Notes: generated from the letters alone by a model not told the origin. A DNA stretch of 64,000 bases from Paludibacter sp. (GCA_028692715.1 JAQUWU010000003.1:1-64000); one strand, 5' to 3'. Numbered from the stretch's first letter, positions 17,483 to 26,904 are shown. Made by a program: numbers and translations.

Positions 17483-17893
17483 ATGGCTTTCCAAACAGAA
17501 TTCTCACTCAGACCTCAGAAACGCGGTTTTCACCTTATTACCGATGAAATATTGTCCCATTTACCTGATCTTCCAAAATGCGGAATATTAAATTTATTCA
17601 TGAAACACACATCGGCAGCACTTACAATTAATGAAAATGCAGATCCTGATGTGCCAAGTGATTTGAAACAAATTTTCAATCGATTGGTAAAGGACGGAGA
17701 GACTTATTATAACCACGTATTGGAAGGAGATGATGATATGTCAGCACATGCAAAATCAAGTATCATAGGTGTTTCACTCACAATTCCCATTACCAATGGA
17801 AGGTTGAACATGGGTGTATGGCAAGGAATTTATCTTTGTGAATTTCGTACCAATGGAGGAAGTCGAAAAATTATAGCAACAATTATTGAATAA
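17483..17893 (+). CDS. yjbQ: YjbQ/UPF0047 family protein
   Basis: From ATG 17483 the protein has 136 residues, the usual family length. 'LFMKHTSAALTINENADPDV' and the C-terminal 'NGRLNMGVWQGIYLCEFR' are the family signatures, with the conserved His in 'KHTSAA' and in 'SAHAKSS'. YjbQ can act as a weak thiamine phosphate synthase in E. coli mutants; the true role is unsettled. It is a single gene with its own promoter. The family is sure; the function is not. Confidence 0.9.
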   Translation: MAFQTEFSLRPQKRGFHLITDEILSHLPDLPKCGILNLFMKHTSAALTINENADPDVPSDLKQIFNRLVKDGETYYNHVLEGDDDMSAHAKSSIIGVSLTIPITNGRLNMGVWQGIYLCEFRTNGGSRKIIATIIE

Positions 17894-18011
17894 GGCGAAC
17901 CAGAAGCTGAAAATGAGTATATTTAGGTTTTAAATAGCTATTTCTGGTAAGGAATGCATGTCAACCGTAAACCATCTTTTAACACACACATAACGGTTTA
18001 GTGCTTAGTGC

Positions 18012-18488
18012 TTATTTCTTAGCTTTTAAAGCCATGAAAAGTCCTTCACAAGCATCTTCAAGCAAATCAATTACATTTTCGAATCCATTATCACCTCCAT
18101 AATACGGATCAGGGACAGAGGTCGCTTGATGAATGCGGCAAAAATCAGTCATGCGATAGATTTTCTGTTCGTGCTCTTTTGTAGAAGCCATTTTTTTTAA
18201 TCCGGCAATATTATCATCATCCATTCCAACAATCATATCAAATCGATCAAAATCTGACATCTTAACAGGTCGGGAACGATGCACCAAATGATAAGCACGC
18301 TTTGATGCATGAAAACGCATTCGACTATCGGGTAACTCACCTTCGTGATACGATAAAAGTCCGGCTGAGTCTATTTCAAAATGTAGAAGCGCATTTTCAC
18401 GTTCCACAATTTTTCCGAAAATGACTTCAGCCATAGGCGAACGGCAGATATTTCCTAAACACACAAAAAGAACAGTTGTTAACTCCAT
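18012..18488 (-). CDS. Low-molecular-weight protein-tyrosine phosphatase
   Basis: The 158-residue protein has the phosphatase loop CX5R ('CLGNICRS', Cys10 and Arg16) at the N-terminus and the general-acid Asp in 'VPDPYYGG' near the C-terminus, which is the complete LMW-PTP active site. The expected reaction is cytoplasmic hydrolysis of phosphotyrosine; arsenate reductases share the fold, but the DPYYGG motif favours a phosphatase. It is the last gene of the porQ-cmk-ispH-pfkA run, 61 bases after pfkA, with a terminator hairpin in the gap, so it may be read at a lower level than pfkA. Confidence 0.92.
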   Translation of the reverse strand: MELTTVLFVCLGNICRSPMAEVIFGKIVERENALLHFEIDSAGLLSYHEGELPDSRMRFHASKRAYHLVHRSRPVKMSDFDRFDMIVGMDDDNIAGLKKMASTKEHEQKIYRMTDFCRIHQATSVPDPYYGGDNGFENVIDLLEDACEGLFMALKAKK

Positions 18489-18496
18489 AAAATAAA

Positions 18497-18534
18497 AAAG
18501 CTCTAATTAAAACAGGTGTAATAATTAGAGCTTT
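18497..18534 (-). terminator. Hairpin terminator between pfkA and the phosphatase gene
   Basis: AAAGCTCTAATTA at 18497-18509 pairs with 18522-18534. On the minus strand it is followed by a T-rich run that reaches to within a few bases of the phosphatase ATG (18488). It may stop or reduce read-through. Confidence 0.7.
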
Positions 18535-18549
18535 CAAAAAAGTTTAATA

Positions 18550-19533
18550 TTATATCGAAAGAATTTGTAATACACCCATCAAATTTTCATCCACAGGTTT
18601 ATCATCTTTAATCGCTTTTGTAAAAGGCACATGAACAATAACATCATTTACAATGCCAATCATAATACTTCGTTGTTCGTCTCTTAAAGCATCAATAGCT
18701 GCTACACCCATACGACTTGCGATAATTCTGTCGTAAGCAGTAGGGGAACCGCCACGTTGAATATGACCAAGAATGGTAACACGTACATCATACTCAGGAT
18801 ATTCATTTCTCATACGTTCGGCCAAACCATTTGCTCCACCCGTAATATCGCTTTCGGCAACAATTACAATACTACTGTTTTTTGACTTACGAAAGCCGTT
18901 TTTAATCAATTCTTCCAATTGGTCAACTTTAGTCTCACGTTCCGGAATGATAGCTGCCTCGGCACCAGAAGCCAAAGCGCTGTAAAGAGCTAAAAATCCC
19001 GCGTCACGTCCCATTACTTCGATAAAAAACAAGCGTTCGTGAGATGTTGCCGTGTCACGAATTTTGTCGACTGCATCAATAATTGTATTTAAGGCAGTAT
19101 CGTATCCAATCGTTGAATCAGTACCGTATAAATCGTTATCAATTGTTCCTGGCAAACCAACAATCGGAACATTAAATTCCTGAGCAAATATTCGCGCTCC
19201 GGTAAAAGTTCCATCGCCACCAATAACTACCAAGGCATCAATTCCTTCTTTTACCATATTCTCGTATGCTTGCTTACGTCCTTCCGGCGTTCTGAATTCG
19301 GCACAACGTGCACTTTTCAGAATTGTACCTCCCTGTTGAATTATATTGCTAACATTTTGTGTTTGAAACTCAGCTATTTCTCCGGTTATCAACCCTTTAT
19401 AACCACGATAAATGGCTTTCACCCTAATTCCGTTAAAAATTGCTGCACGTGTTACTGATCGTATAGCAGCATTCATTCCGGGAGCATCGCCGCCGGAAGT
19501 TAACAATCCAATACATTTAATTTCGTATTTCAT
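18550..19533 (-). CDS. pfkA: ATP-dependent 6-phosphofructokinase
   Basis: The 327 residues match the bacterial PfkA size. '[14 protein letters not shown]' (12-25) and 'GGDGTFTGA' form the ATP site; the Gly after GGD (GGDGT) is the mark of ATP-dependent rather than PPi-dependent enzymes. The catalytic base lies in '[11 protein letters not shown]', and 'GRDAGFLAL' and '[14 protein letters not shown]' are also present. It phosphorylates fructose 6-phosphate in glycolysis. It lies 21 bases after ispH on the same strand, in the order porQ-cmk-ispH-pfkA, which I recall as common in Bacteroidota. Confidence 0.96.
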   Translation of the reverse strand: MKYEIKCIGLLTSGGDAPGMNAAIRSVTRAAIFNGIRVKAIYRGYKGLITGEIAEFQTQNVSNIIQQGGTILKSARCAEFRTPEGRKQAYENMVKEGIDALVVIGGDGTFTGARIFAQEFNVPIVGLPGTIDNDLYGTDSTIGYDTALNTIIDAVDKIRDTATSHERLFFIEVMGRDAGFLALYSALASGAEAAIIPERETKVDQLEELIKNGFRKSKNSSIVIVAESDITGGANGLAERMRNEYPEYDVRVTILGHIQRGGSPTAYDRIIASRMGVAAIDALRDEQRSIMIGIVNDVIVHVPFTKAIKDDKPVDENLMGVLQILSI

Positions 19534-19554
19534 TCTGAAAAAATTAAAAATAAA

Positions 19555-20436
19555 CTAAACCTGTTTTTGTTTCAACGATTCTTCATTCAATTTAGCAGCA
19601 ATATTTTCCATAACCCAACGTGGCGTAGATGTTGCTCCACAAATTCCGATTTTTTTTGAAAAATCTATATTAAGACTTTCTATTTCCTCGGCATCTGAAA
19701 CAAGAAATGTATTTGGATTAATTTTTTTACTGTGTTCATATAACACTTTCCCATTTGAACTTTTCTTGCCACTAACAAAAATGATGATATCTTTTTGTTT
19801 TGCAAAAGTAGTGATATTTGGGATTCTATTAGCAACTTGTCGGCAAATTGTATCAAAATATTCAAAATCAGCTCCCTCCTTTGTTTTTTTAGAGAGAGTT
19901 GTTACAAGATGATTAAAGCCATTGAGCGATTTGGTTGTTTGAGAAAAAAGCCGGATATTTTTAGAAAAATCCACTTTGTTTAGTTCTGATTCATCTTCAA
20001 TAACAATGGCAGTTCCTTTTGTTTGTCCAACTAAACCATTCACTTCGGCATGTCCATGATGTCCAAAGATCACAATTTGAGTATCGGCGGTAGGTGAATT
20101 TTCGTATGATTTTTTTATGCGAGCCTGTAATTTCAACACCACTGGACATGAAGCATCAATTAAGGTAATATTGTTTTTATTTGCTAATTCATAAGTCGAA
20201 GGTGGCTCACCATGTGCACGTAACAATACTTTTACATTATGAAGTTTAGAAAACTCTTCATGATTTATCGTAATTAAGCCCATTTCTGCAAGCCGTTCCA
20301 CTTCCTGTCCATTATGTACGATATCGCCTAAACAATATAACGTTTCCCCTTTTGCCAGTTCTTCTTCAGCTTTATTTATTGCTTTTACTACACCAAAGCA
20401 AAAGCCTGATTTATCATCAATTTCTATATTTGTCAT
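19555..20436 (-). CDS. ispH: 4-hydroxy-3-methylbut-2-enyl diphosphate reductase
   Basis: The 293-residue protein has the three cluster cysteines of IspH: 'SGFCFGV' (Cys13), 'DASCPVV' (about 96) and one in the middle to C-terminal part ('DTICRQVANR'). 'GKKSSNG' and 'GATSTPRWV' are also family features. It is a [4Fe-4S] enzyme making IPP and DMAPP, the last step of the MEP pathway, in the cytoplasm. It provides the isoprenoid precursors that UppS, encoded at 40662-41387, would use. It lies between cmk and pfkA on the same strand. Confidence 0.96.
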   Translation of the reverse strand: MTNIEIDDKSGFCFGVVKAINKAEEELAKGETLYCLGDIVHNGQEVERLAEMGLITINHEEFSKLHNVKVLLRAHGEPPSTYELANKNNITLIDASCPVVLKLQARIKKSYENSPTADTQIVIFGHHGHAEVNGLVGQTKGTAIVIEDESELNKVDFSKNIRLFSQTTKSLNGFNHLVTTLSKKTKEGADFEYFDTICRQVANRIPNITTFAKQKDIIIFVSGKKSSNGKVLYEHSKKINPNTFLVSDAEEIESLNIDFSKKIGICGATSTPRWVMENIAAKLNEESLKQKQV

Positions 20437-20552
20437 ACTTTAGTTTAATTTTAAAAAAATACAATTTATAATCAAGGTCTGATTATAGTTTGTAAAATCA
20501 AACAAATACTATCATTAATAGTTTATACTCATTTCGCAAAAAAATGCTAATA

Positions 20553-21242
20553 TCAATTGGATGTTGTTTTTTCAACAAATAATTTTTTTAATATATCCTG
20601 TTGCTGCTTTTCTGTTAAAACTGAATTGTCAATTACGAAGGCATCGTCTGCTTTTCTCAAGGGACTTTCAGCTCTGTTCTGATCCCGGTCGTCACGCTCC
20701 AAAACATTAGCCAGTACTTCTTCAAAAATTACATTTTCATCTTTTTCTTTCATTTCCAAATAACGGCGTTCAGCACGTATTTCGGGCGAAGCAGTTAAGA
20801 AAATTTTCAATTCTGCAGTTGGAAAAACAACTGTCCCAATATCGCGACCATCCATAACAATCCCTTTTTTCTCGCCCATCAATTGTTGTTGACGTACCAA
20901 CTCGCGTCGAACAAAACCCAATGTACTTACTCTGCTTGCTCCATTAGCAACTTCAAGTGTTCTTATTTCGGATTCAACGTTTTTATTGTTTAGGTATGTT
21001 TCACTTATCCCTTCAGCATTCGTTCTAAAATCAATACGGATTGAATGGATGTGTTTTTTAATCTCAACTTCATTCATATCTGTTTCAGTCATCCAACCAT
21101 TTTGTATGCAATACAAAGAGACTGCCCGATACATGGCGCCTGTATCAACATATATATAACCGGTTTCACCTGCCAGTTTTTTAGCCATAGTGCTTTTTCC
21201 ACAGGACGAAAAACCGTCAATTGCAACAATTATTTTTTTCAT
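20553..21242 (-). CDS. cmk: Cytidylate kinase
   Basis: The 229-residue protein has P-loop 'DGFSSCGKSTMAKKLA' (9-24), NMP-binding 'YVDTGAMYRAVSLY', 'MDGRDIGTVVFP' and the LID arginines 'RAERRYLEM'. It phosphorylates CMP and dCMP with ATP in the cytoplasm. It starts 41 bases after porQ ends; the gap carries a tetranucleotide repeat (21256-21274). The ispH gene begins 116 bases downstream. Confidence 0.95.
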   Translation of the reverse strand: MKKIIVAIDGFSSCGKSTMAKKLAGETGYIYVDTGAMYRAVSLYCIQNGWMTETDMNEVEIKKHIHSIRIDFRTNAEGISETYLNNKNVESEIRTLEVANGASRVSTLGFVRRELVRQQQLMGEKKGIVMDGRDIGTVVFPTAELKIFLTASPEIRAERRYLEMKEKDENVIFEEVLANVLERDDRDQNRAESPLRKADDAFVIDNSVLTEKQQQDILKKLFVEKTTSN

Positions 21243-21255
21243 AGAAATTTAAAGT

Positions 21256-21274
21256 AATGAATGAATGAATGAAT
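21256..21274. repeat. Tetranucleotide repeat (AATG, 4.75 units) before cmk
   Basis: AATG is repeated four times, with a partial fifth, from 21256 to 21274. On the coding strand it is a CATT repeat in the leader of cmk, 13 bases before the start. Slippage here could change leader length. Confidence 0.7.
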
Positions 21275-21283
21275 AAAATTCAG

Positions 21284-22312
21284 TTACATTCTGAAATCAT
21301 TTAATGATGTACTTATAGAAAACTGATAGGAATAGTTTCCAACCTGAAATTGAGTCATACCAAATCCAACATGAAACTTATAAAGTTTTATTCCACCACC
21401 AAAAGAAAAACCCGACATTGTTTTAAAACCGGACATAACCATTTCGGCATGTCGACGGTGATTATATGCAGCCGTCAGATAAAAACTCTTTGACGGAACA
21501 AATTCGACAGCGAAAATAGAGTGACGGAAAGCCATATCGATTAAACTAATACTTTCTTCATCGGTAAGATCTGTTTGATTAGTTGATTGATAGCTTAAAT
21601 CCCATTGTTGAAGATTATGAAGTGTTAACGATAAGCGTAATGGAGCATGATCCAACTTTTTACTTAAGCCCATTTGAATATCAAAAGGTAATGGCTCATA
21701 ATGTTGACTATATTCATCCGAATAATAACCCTTTAATTGTGTTCCCAAATTTCGGAGGACAAAACCTGCTGAAAAAAGTTTACTGGTACTTAAATAATTT
21801 ACACCTGCATCGATTGCAACACCAAAGCTGGTATAACTCTCCAACACAGAATAAACAGGCTTTAAAGTTGCACCGACTGAAATTTTATCATTAATAGGTC
21901 GGGAGTAAATCAAACTTAAGGCATAATCTTTTGCAGTAAAATAGGTATCACCTACCTGATTGTTGAGTTCATTGGCATATTTAAATGTTCCATAATCAAC
22001 ATATTGAATGCCAACGGCAAAACTATTATTCCCAATACTCCGGGTATACATTGCAGACCCAAATTGAATATCAGCTAAATAATTAGCCATATTAAGTCCA
22101 ACAATATTATCCATTTCTGCATTCAAAAGAGATGGATTTTGAAAAGCAAAGTTTAAATCATTATCACTTACCGAAACATTTGTTCCACCTAAAGCTGCCA
22201 GCCTTGATGATACGGGTAAATCTAAAAACTTATAAACTCCATACCCTGCTTGAGAATAAATTTGGAAATAAGACGTTATAATTAATAAAAATATGAAAAT
22301 TATCTTTCTCAT
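21284..22312 (-). CDS. porQ: Type IX secretion system protein PorQ
   Basis: The protein has 342 residues. The signal peptide is about 1-20 ('IIFIFLLIITSYFQIYSQ'). The mature N-terminus, 'GYGVYKFLDLPVSSRLAALG' then 'NDLNFAFQNPSLLN', is the PorQ/PorV-type signature of a FadL-like outer-membrane barrel with an N-terminal plug. PorQ is part of the PorU-PorV-PorQ-PorZ attachment complex on the cell surface that processes and anchors T9SS cargo, such as the product of 8370-11672. It is followed by cmk, ispH and pfkA, an arrangement I recall from other Bacteroidota. Confidence 0.9.
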   Translation of the reverse strand: MRKIIFIFLLIITSYFQIYSQAGYGVYKFLDLPVSSRLAALGGTNVSVSDNDLNFAFQNPSLLNAEMDNIVGLNMANYLADIQFGSAMYTRSIGNNSFAVGIQYVDYGTFKYANELNNQVGDTYFTAKDYALSLIYSRPINDKISVGATLKPVYSVLESYTSFGVAIDAGVNYLSTSKLFSAGFVLRNLGTQLKGYYSDEYSQHYEPLPFDIQMGLSKKLDHAPLRLSLTLHNLQQWDLSYQSTNQTDLTDEESISLIDMAFRHSIFAVEFVPSKSFYLTAAYNHRRHAEMVMSGFKTMSGFSFGGGIKLYKFHVGFGMTQFQVGNYSYQFSISTSLNDFRM

Positions 22313-22630
22313 TAATGCAACAATTAGGTGTTTACAAAGGGATTCTTAATAAAAAAACTAAAAATAATGATTTTAATCACCTGTTTTCAAAAAAAACACC
22401 CAAAGATACACTATTTTTGTGGTCTCAAAACAAGTTATCAAAATTACTAAACGAAAAAAAACAGAAAAATTATATTTTTACAAAAAATAAATAGCGATAA
22501 AAATAAGCTTCAATCGAAAAATTGAATATATTTAGAAAGAAAAATGTTTTTTTCGTGATTTGACAAATAAACTTTAAAAAAAATATATTACATTTGCCCA
22601 TCTGAAATTTCAAAATAAAATAACATAATT
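22313..22630. other. Divergent intergenic region between porQ and tonB
   Basis: The 318 AT-rich bases lie between divergent genes. A -7-like TACATTTG at 22589-22596 would serve tonB, starting 35 bases before its ATG; no TTTG lies at normal spacing (the nearest, 22559-22562, is 26 bases away). The porQ promoter was not placed. Confidence 0.5.
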
Positions 22631-23311
22631 ATGGACTTAAAAAAATCACCAAAAGCCTCATTAGAAGACAAAAAAATGTACTTTCTTTTAATAGGTTTCG
22701 TTATGGTTTTGTCATTGATTTACATTAGTTTAGAGTGGACTAAGTCTGAAGTCACTGTTTACGAAAATGTAAATTCAGACTTTCTTGTTGAAGATGAATT
22801 AGATGTCATCCAAACTTCTCAAGAAGTTGCTCCTCCCCCACCACCACCTCCTGCACCTGAAGTAGTAGAGGTATTAAACGTTGTGGAAAACGATAAGGAA
22901 GTTGCCTCTATTGAGATTAATTCAGAAGATGAAAAAGACAAAGTGGTAGTTGTAAATGCTCCTGTAGCACCTAGAGTTGTAGAGGAAGATGACAATGTAG
23001 TATTCCAGGTTGTAGAAACAATGCCTTTGTTCCCGGGAGGAGAAGCGGCAATGATGAAATACATGGGTGACAACATTAAATATCCTGTTATTGCTCAGGA
23101 AAATGGCATACAGGGACGTGTTATCTGTCAGTTTGTAGTAAACAAAGATGGTTCAATTGTCGATGTGGTAGTAGTTCGTAGTGTAGACGCAAGTCTCGAC
23201 AAAGAAGCTATCCGTATGATTCAATCAATGCCTCGATGGACTCCTGGAAAACAACGTGGGAAACCGGTACGTGTAAAATACACTTTACCTGTAAACTTTA
23301 GACTACAATAA
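22631..23311 (+). CDS. tonB: Energy transducer TonB
   Basis: The 226-residue protein has a single N-terminal membrane helix (about 17-34), then an acidic and proline-rich spacer ('APPPPPPPAPEVVEV' at about 66-80) to span the periplasm, and a C-terminal TonB domain (about 135-226) with 'FPGGEAAMMKYMGDNIKYP', 'GRVICQFVVNKDGSI' and 'MPRWTPGKQRGKPV'. It passes proton-motive energy from ExbB/ExbD to outer-membrane receptors. No exbB or exbD is next to it, so the partners are elsewhere; the genome probably has several TonB paralogues. It ends with a strong terminator. Confidence 0.93.
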   Translation: MDLKKSPKASLEDKKMYFLLIGFVMVLSLIYISLEWTKSEVTVYENVNSDFLVEDELDVIQTSQEVAPPPPPPPAPEVVEVLNVVENDKEVASIEINSEDEKDKVVVVNAPVAPRVVEEDDNVVFQVVETMPLFPGGEAAMMKYMGDNIKYPVIAQENGIQGRVICQFVVNKDGSIVDVVVVRSVDASLDKEAIRMIQSMPRWTPGKQRGKPVRVKYTLPVNFRLQ

Positions 23312-23353
23312 TTGACATCAAATTAAATGCAAAATAATTGTACCACGGTCAAT

Positions 23354-23361
23354 TATCTTTG
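23354..23361 (+). promoter_or_regulatory. Possible -7 element lying before the tonB terminator
   Basis: TATCTTTG matches TAnnTTTG. It lies 20 bases before the terminator hairpin at 23381-23413 and 112 bases before hflX. A transcript from here would read through the hairpin before reaching hflX. No good -33 TTTG is seen. Confidence 0.35.
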
Positions 23362-23380
23362 CACTGAGAAATAGAAATAA

Positions 23381-23413
23381 AAAAAACCGTTTGGTAACTC
23401 CAAGCGGTTTTTT
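23381..23413 (+). terminator. Intrinsic terminator after tonB
   Basis: AAAAAACCGTTTGG pairs with CCAAGCGGTTTTTT (one G-T pair) around a short loop and ends in a T run. It lies 70 bases after the tonB stop. Confidence 0.88.
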
Positions 23414-23472
23414 TATATTTGAATAAATTTTAGAACCTACATAATCTCAATTTATTAATAAAGATTTTCGAT

Positions 23473-24687
23473 ATGAAAACAGAGATATACGAAGAAAAGG
23501 CAGTACTTGTTGGAGTGATTACTCAAATGCAAAACGAAGAAAAAGCGAAAGAATATCTCAATGAGTTGGCTTTTTTAGCTGAAACTGCAGGTGCATCCCC
23601 TGAGAAACTCTATTTCCAGCGATTGGAATATCCAAATCCTAAAACCTATGTAGGACCCGGAAAATTATTCGAAATAAAGCAGTTTGTAGATGAAAATGAA
23701 ATCGGGCTGGTTATTTTCGATGACGAATTATCACCAAAACAACTAAGAAATATCGAAGCAGAATTAAAAGTTCTCGTTCTGGACAGAACAACGCTAATTT
23801 TGGATATTTTCGCCAAACGAGCACAAACAGCCAATGCTAAAACACAGGTTGAATTAGCTCAATTGCAATATATGTTGCCCCGCTTAACTCGTTTGTGGAC
23901 TCACCTCGAACGTCAACAGGGTGGTATTGGAATGCGTGGACCGGGTGAAACTCAGATTGAGACTGACCGTAGGATTATTTTGACAAAAATTTCTTTGTTG
24001 AAACAAAACCTTAAAGACATTGATGTACAAATGTCGACTCAACGAAAAAACCGGGGGAAAATGGTTCGAGTAGCTTTAGTTGGCTACACGAATGTAGGGA
24101 AATCTACTTTAATGAATTTACTCAGCAAATCGGATGTTTTCGCTGAAAATAAACTTTTTGCAACACTCGATACAACCGTTCGAAAAGTAATTATTGATAA
24201 TCTTCCCTTCCTCTTGTCTGATACCGTGGGTTTTATTCGAAAATTACCACACCATTTGGTTCAATCATTTAAATCGACACTCGATGAAGTGCGTGAGGCT
24301 GATTTACTCATTCACATTATAGATGTTTCACATTCAAATTTTGAAGAGCAACTCGATGTTGTAAATGAAACGTTGAAAGAAATTGATCCACAAGAAAAAC
24401 CGATGATTCTTGTTTTCAATAAAATAGATGCATTTTCATACACTCCCAAAGATGAGGATGATCTTGCTCCGGTGAGAAAAGAAAATCGAAGTCTGGAAGA
24501 ACTAAAGAAAACATGGATGAGCAAGATGCATGACAACTGTATTTTTATTTCTGCTCGTCAAAAGCTAAATATTGATGAACTTAAAGAGTTGATGTATCAG
24601 AAAATAAAAGAAATTCATATAGAACGATATCCTTACAACGACTTTTTATTTCAAAAATACACTGATATAGAAGACGAAACATTATGA
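23473..24687 (+). CDS. hflX: Ribosome-associated GTPase HflX
   Basis: The 404-residue protein has an N-terminal HflX domain (about 1-190) with 'QRLEYPNPKTYVGPGKL', a coiled-coil linker with 'GGIGMRGPGETQIETDRR' (150-167) and a GTPase domain with G1 'GYTNVGKS' (204-211) and G3 'DTVGFIRKLPHHLVQSFKST'. HflX splits stalled 70S ribosomes under stress. Its last four bases overlap the next start (ATGA at 24684-24687), so the DUF4954-type protein should be made by translational coupling. Confidence 0.95.
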   Translation: MKTEIYEEKAVLVGVITQMQNEEKAKEYLNELAFLAETAGASPEKLYFQRLEYPNPKTYVGPGKLFEIKQFVDENEIGLVIFDDELSPKQLRNIEAELKVLVLDRTTLILDIFAKRAQTANAKTQVELAQLQYMLPRLTRLWTHLERQQGGIGMRGPGETQIETDRRIILTKISLLKQNLKDIDVQMSTQRKNRGKMVRVALVGYTNVGKSTLMNLLSKSDVFAENKLFATLDTTVRKVIIDNLPFLLSDTVGFIRKLPHHLVQSFKSTLDEVREADLLIHIIDVSHSNFEEQLDVVNETLKEIDPQEKPMILVFNKIDAFSYTPKDEDDLAPVRKENRSLEELKKTWMSKMHDNCIFISARQKLNIDELKELMYQKIKEIHIERYPYNDFLFQKYTDIEDETL

Positions 24688-26615
24688 CACCAAATTACCG
24701 ACAACTTGCCGACAAAGAGATTGCCACATTAACCGTTTACGGCTGTTCTGCTGAAAACTGGAAAACAGTAAATGTGGTAGAAGATTTCACGCCAAATTAC
24801 TTTTCGAATGTACATTTTTCGGGAAATATATTTTTGGGTAAATACGACGACATTTTTGATCTTGCCGGTGGTATAAAAAAACATTCTGGCATTTTCAACT
24901 GTCATTTACACAATTGTACGGTTGGAAACAATGTCTACATTGATAAAATAAACAATTACATTGCTAATTATGAAATTGCGGATAATGCCTATATCGAGAA
25001 TGTAGACTTAATTGTTGCGGAAGGAACATCCGGTTTTGGAAATGGAGTTAAAGTGGCTACAATGATTGAAAGTGGCGGACGTGAAGTTCCCATTTACGAT
25101 AAACTTTCGGCTCCAATTGCCTATATGATGACCTTTTACCGTCATAATTCATCTTTGATTGAAAGTCTTGAAAAAGCTGTCTCAGATTACACTTTATCGC
25201 AACTATCTGACAAAGGAAAAATAGGGAAATATTCCCGCATTTTAAACAGTGGGAGTCTTAAAAATGTTCGTATTGGCAATTTTTGTGACATAAACGGAGC
25301 TTCATCTCTTGAAAATGGTTCAATCCTAAGCAATGAATCTGCTCCTATTATTATCGGTTCTGGCGTTCAGTGTAACGATTTTATTATACAATCCGGCACA
25401 ACAGTAACCGAATCGGCCATGTTGACCCGATGTTTTGTGGGACAAGGTTGTTTAATTGGAAAACAATTTTCGGCTATCGACTCGCTATTTTTTGCTAATT
25501 GTCAGGGATTACATGGCGAAGCAGTTTCTATTTTCGCAGGACCTTACACGGTAACGCATCATAAAGCAACACTAATGTTGACTGCTTTATATTCGTTTAT
25601 GAATGCTGGAAGTGGTTCTAACTTTAGTAATCACATGTATAAGTTAGGACCTGTTCACCAAGGAATTACTGAACGAGGTGTAAAAACGTCAAGCAATTCC
25701 TATATTATGTGGCCAGCAAAAATCGGAGCATTTTCGGTGGTATTAGGCACTCACAAAGGAAATCCCGATATTTCAGATTTGCCTTTTTCCTATTTAATCG
25801 AAAACGATGGTGAAACTCATTTGCTCCCCGGAATTAATTTACATTCTGCCGGAACAATGCGTGATGTACAAAAATGGCCAAAAAGAGATTTACGAACTGA
25901 TATTGAAAAGATTGATCCGATATGTTTTGATTTTTTATCGCCATACACCATTTCTAAAATATTGAATGGAATAGAAATCCTGAAAGAATTACTCACTAAA
26001 ATTGACAAAAAGAATCAATTTGTATGGTATCAGAATTGTAAAATTAAGCGGTCTGCCATTCGCAAAGGTATTGAATTATACGAGATGGCTGTTGATTCAT
26101 TTATTGGAAGTTCAATATTGAAAAAATTGAATGGAAATGGACTTAAAACAATTAACGACCTAGCAAGTTTGGACGCAACTTCAGAAATAGGCACTGGCAA
26201 CTGGGTGGATATGAGCGGATTATTTGCGCCAAAATCAGAGGTTGAACGATTGACAAACAAAATAGTTTCAGAGGGATTAAGCGTTGAAGCTATTCAAGTG
26301 GAATTAAATAATATCTTTTCAGAATATAATGAGTTTTCTTGGAATTTTACTACAGATTTACTACAAAAAGTTTCCGGAAAAGCCATTATGGATTCAGACA
26401 TACTAGCTGTTGAAGAATTAATTAAAAAAGGAGAGAGTGCAGATCTGACTTTCAATGACTTGATTTTGAGAGATGCAAAAAAAGAATTCAATAGCATCTC
26501 GAAAACAGGTTTTGGAATCGATGGGGATGAAAATGATAGGGACTTAGATTTTATAAATACAAGAGGAACCTTTGAAAATCATCCGTTTGTTATCGAGTTA
26601 CTTAGCAAAAAATAA
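24684..26615 (+). CDS. DUF4954-type protein with left-handed beta-helix (hexapeptide) region
   Basis: The protein has 643 residues. The N-terminal two-thirds show an irregular hexapeptide-repeat pattern ('NCTVGNNVYIDKINNYIANY', 'GNFCDINGASSLENGSILS') like the LpxA-type left-handed beta-helix used by acyl and nucleotidyl transferases. The C-terminal third is helical. 'HHKATLMLTALYSFMNAGSG' and 'THKGNPDISDLPFSYLIEN' are conserved-looking. It matches what I recall as the DUF4954 family of Bacteroidota. A sugar-nucleotide or acyl transferase role is plausible but unproven. The ATGA overlap with hflX is close coupling to a ribosome-rescue GTPase, which is unexpected for an envelope enzyme. Confidence 0.75.
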   Translation: MTPNYRQLADKEIATLTVYGCSAENWKTVNVVEDFTPNYFSNVHFSGNIFLGKYDDIFDLAGGIKKHSGIFNCHLHNCTVGNNVYIDKINNYIANYEIADNAYIENVDLIVAEGTSGFGNGVKVATMIESGGREVPIYDKLSAPIAYMMTFYRHNSSLIESLEKAVSDYTLSQLSDKGKIGKYSRILNSGSLKNVRIGNFCDINGASSLENGSILSNESAPIIIGSGVQCNDFIIQSGTTVTESAMLTRCFVGQGCLIGKQFSAIDSLFFANCQGLHGEAVSIFAGPYTVTHHKATLMLTALYSFMNAGSGSNFSNHMYKLGPVHQGITERGVKTSSNSYIMWPAKIGAFSVVLGTHKGNPDISDLPFSYLIENDGETHLLPGINLHSAGTMRDVQKWPKRDLRTDIEKIDPICFDFLSPYTISKILNGIEILKELLTKIDKKNQFVWYQNCKIKRSAIRKGIELYEMAVDSFIGSSILKKLNGNGLKTINDLASLDATSEIGTGNWVDMSGLFAPKSEVERLTNKIVSEGLSVEAIQVELNNIFSEYNEFSWNFTTDLLQKVSGKAIMDSDILAVEELIKKGESADLTFNDLILRDAKKEFNSISKTGFGIDGDENDRDLDFINTRGTFENHPFVIELLSKK

Positions 26616-26737
26616 TTATGGATAATTTTAATTTTTAATGCCTTATTTATATTTGGGAAGGATTGCGAAAACGAAACAGGAAAATATGTAAAACGATTAA
26701 CCCTTTTAAAATATCAAATATATTTTTTTTAATTAAA

Positions 26738-26868
26738 CGCAAAGAACGCAAAGCATAATAATTTTGTAATATACAGTATTTCAAATATATCTGCAAAGAA
26801 CGCAAAGAGAAAAACTTGAAGTTTTTCTTAGCATCTTAGCGCCTTTGCGCCTGCCTGCTGCAGGTAGG
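26738..26868. repeat. Foldback patch with 'cgcaaagaacgcaaag' motifs
   Basis: CGCAAAGAACGCAAAG at 26738-26753 recurs almost exactly at 26793-26808. A palindrome AAAAACTT-G-AAGTTTTT lies at 26810-26826. An inverted relative, TTAGCGCCTTTGCGC, lies at about 26836-26850, followed by the near-palindrome CCTGCCTGC-T-GCAGGTAGG (26850-26868). Motifs of this kind are frequent between genes in Bacteroidota genomes. The patch looks like a decayed palindromic element. Confidence 0.6.
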
Positions 26869-26904
26869 TTGAAAAATATAATTTTATAACGAACTATTGT
26901 AAAC

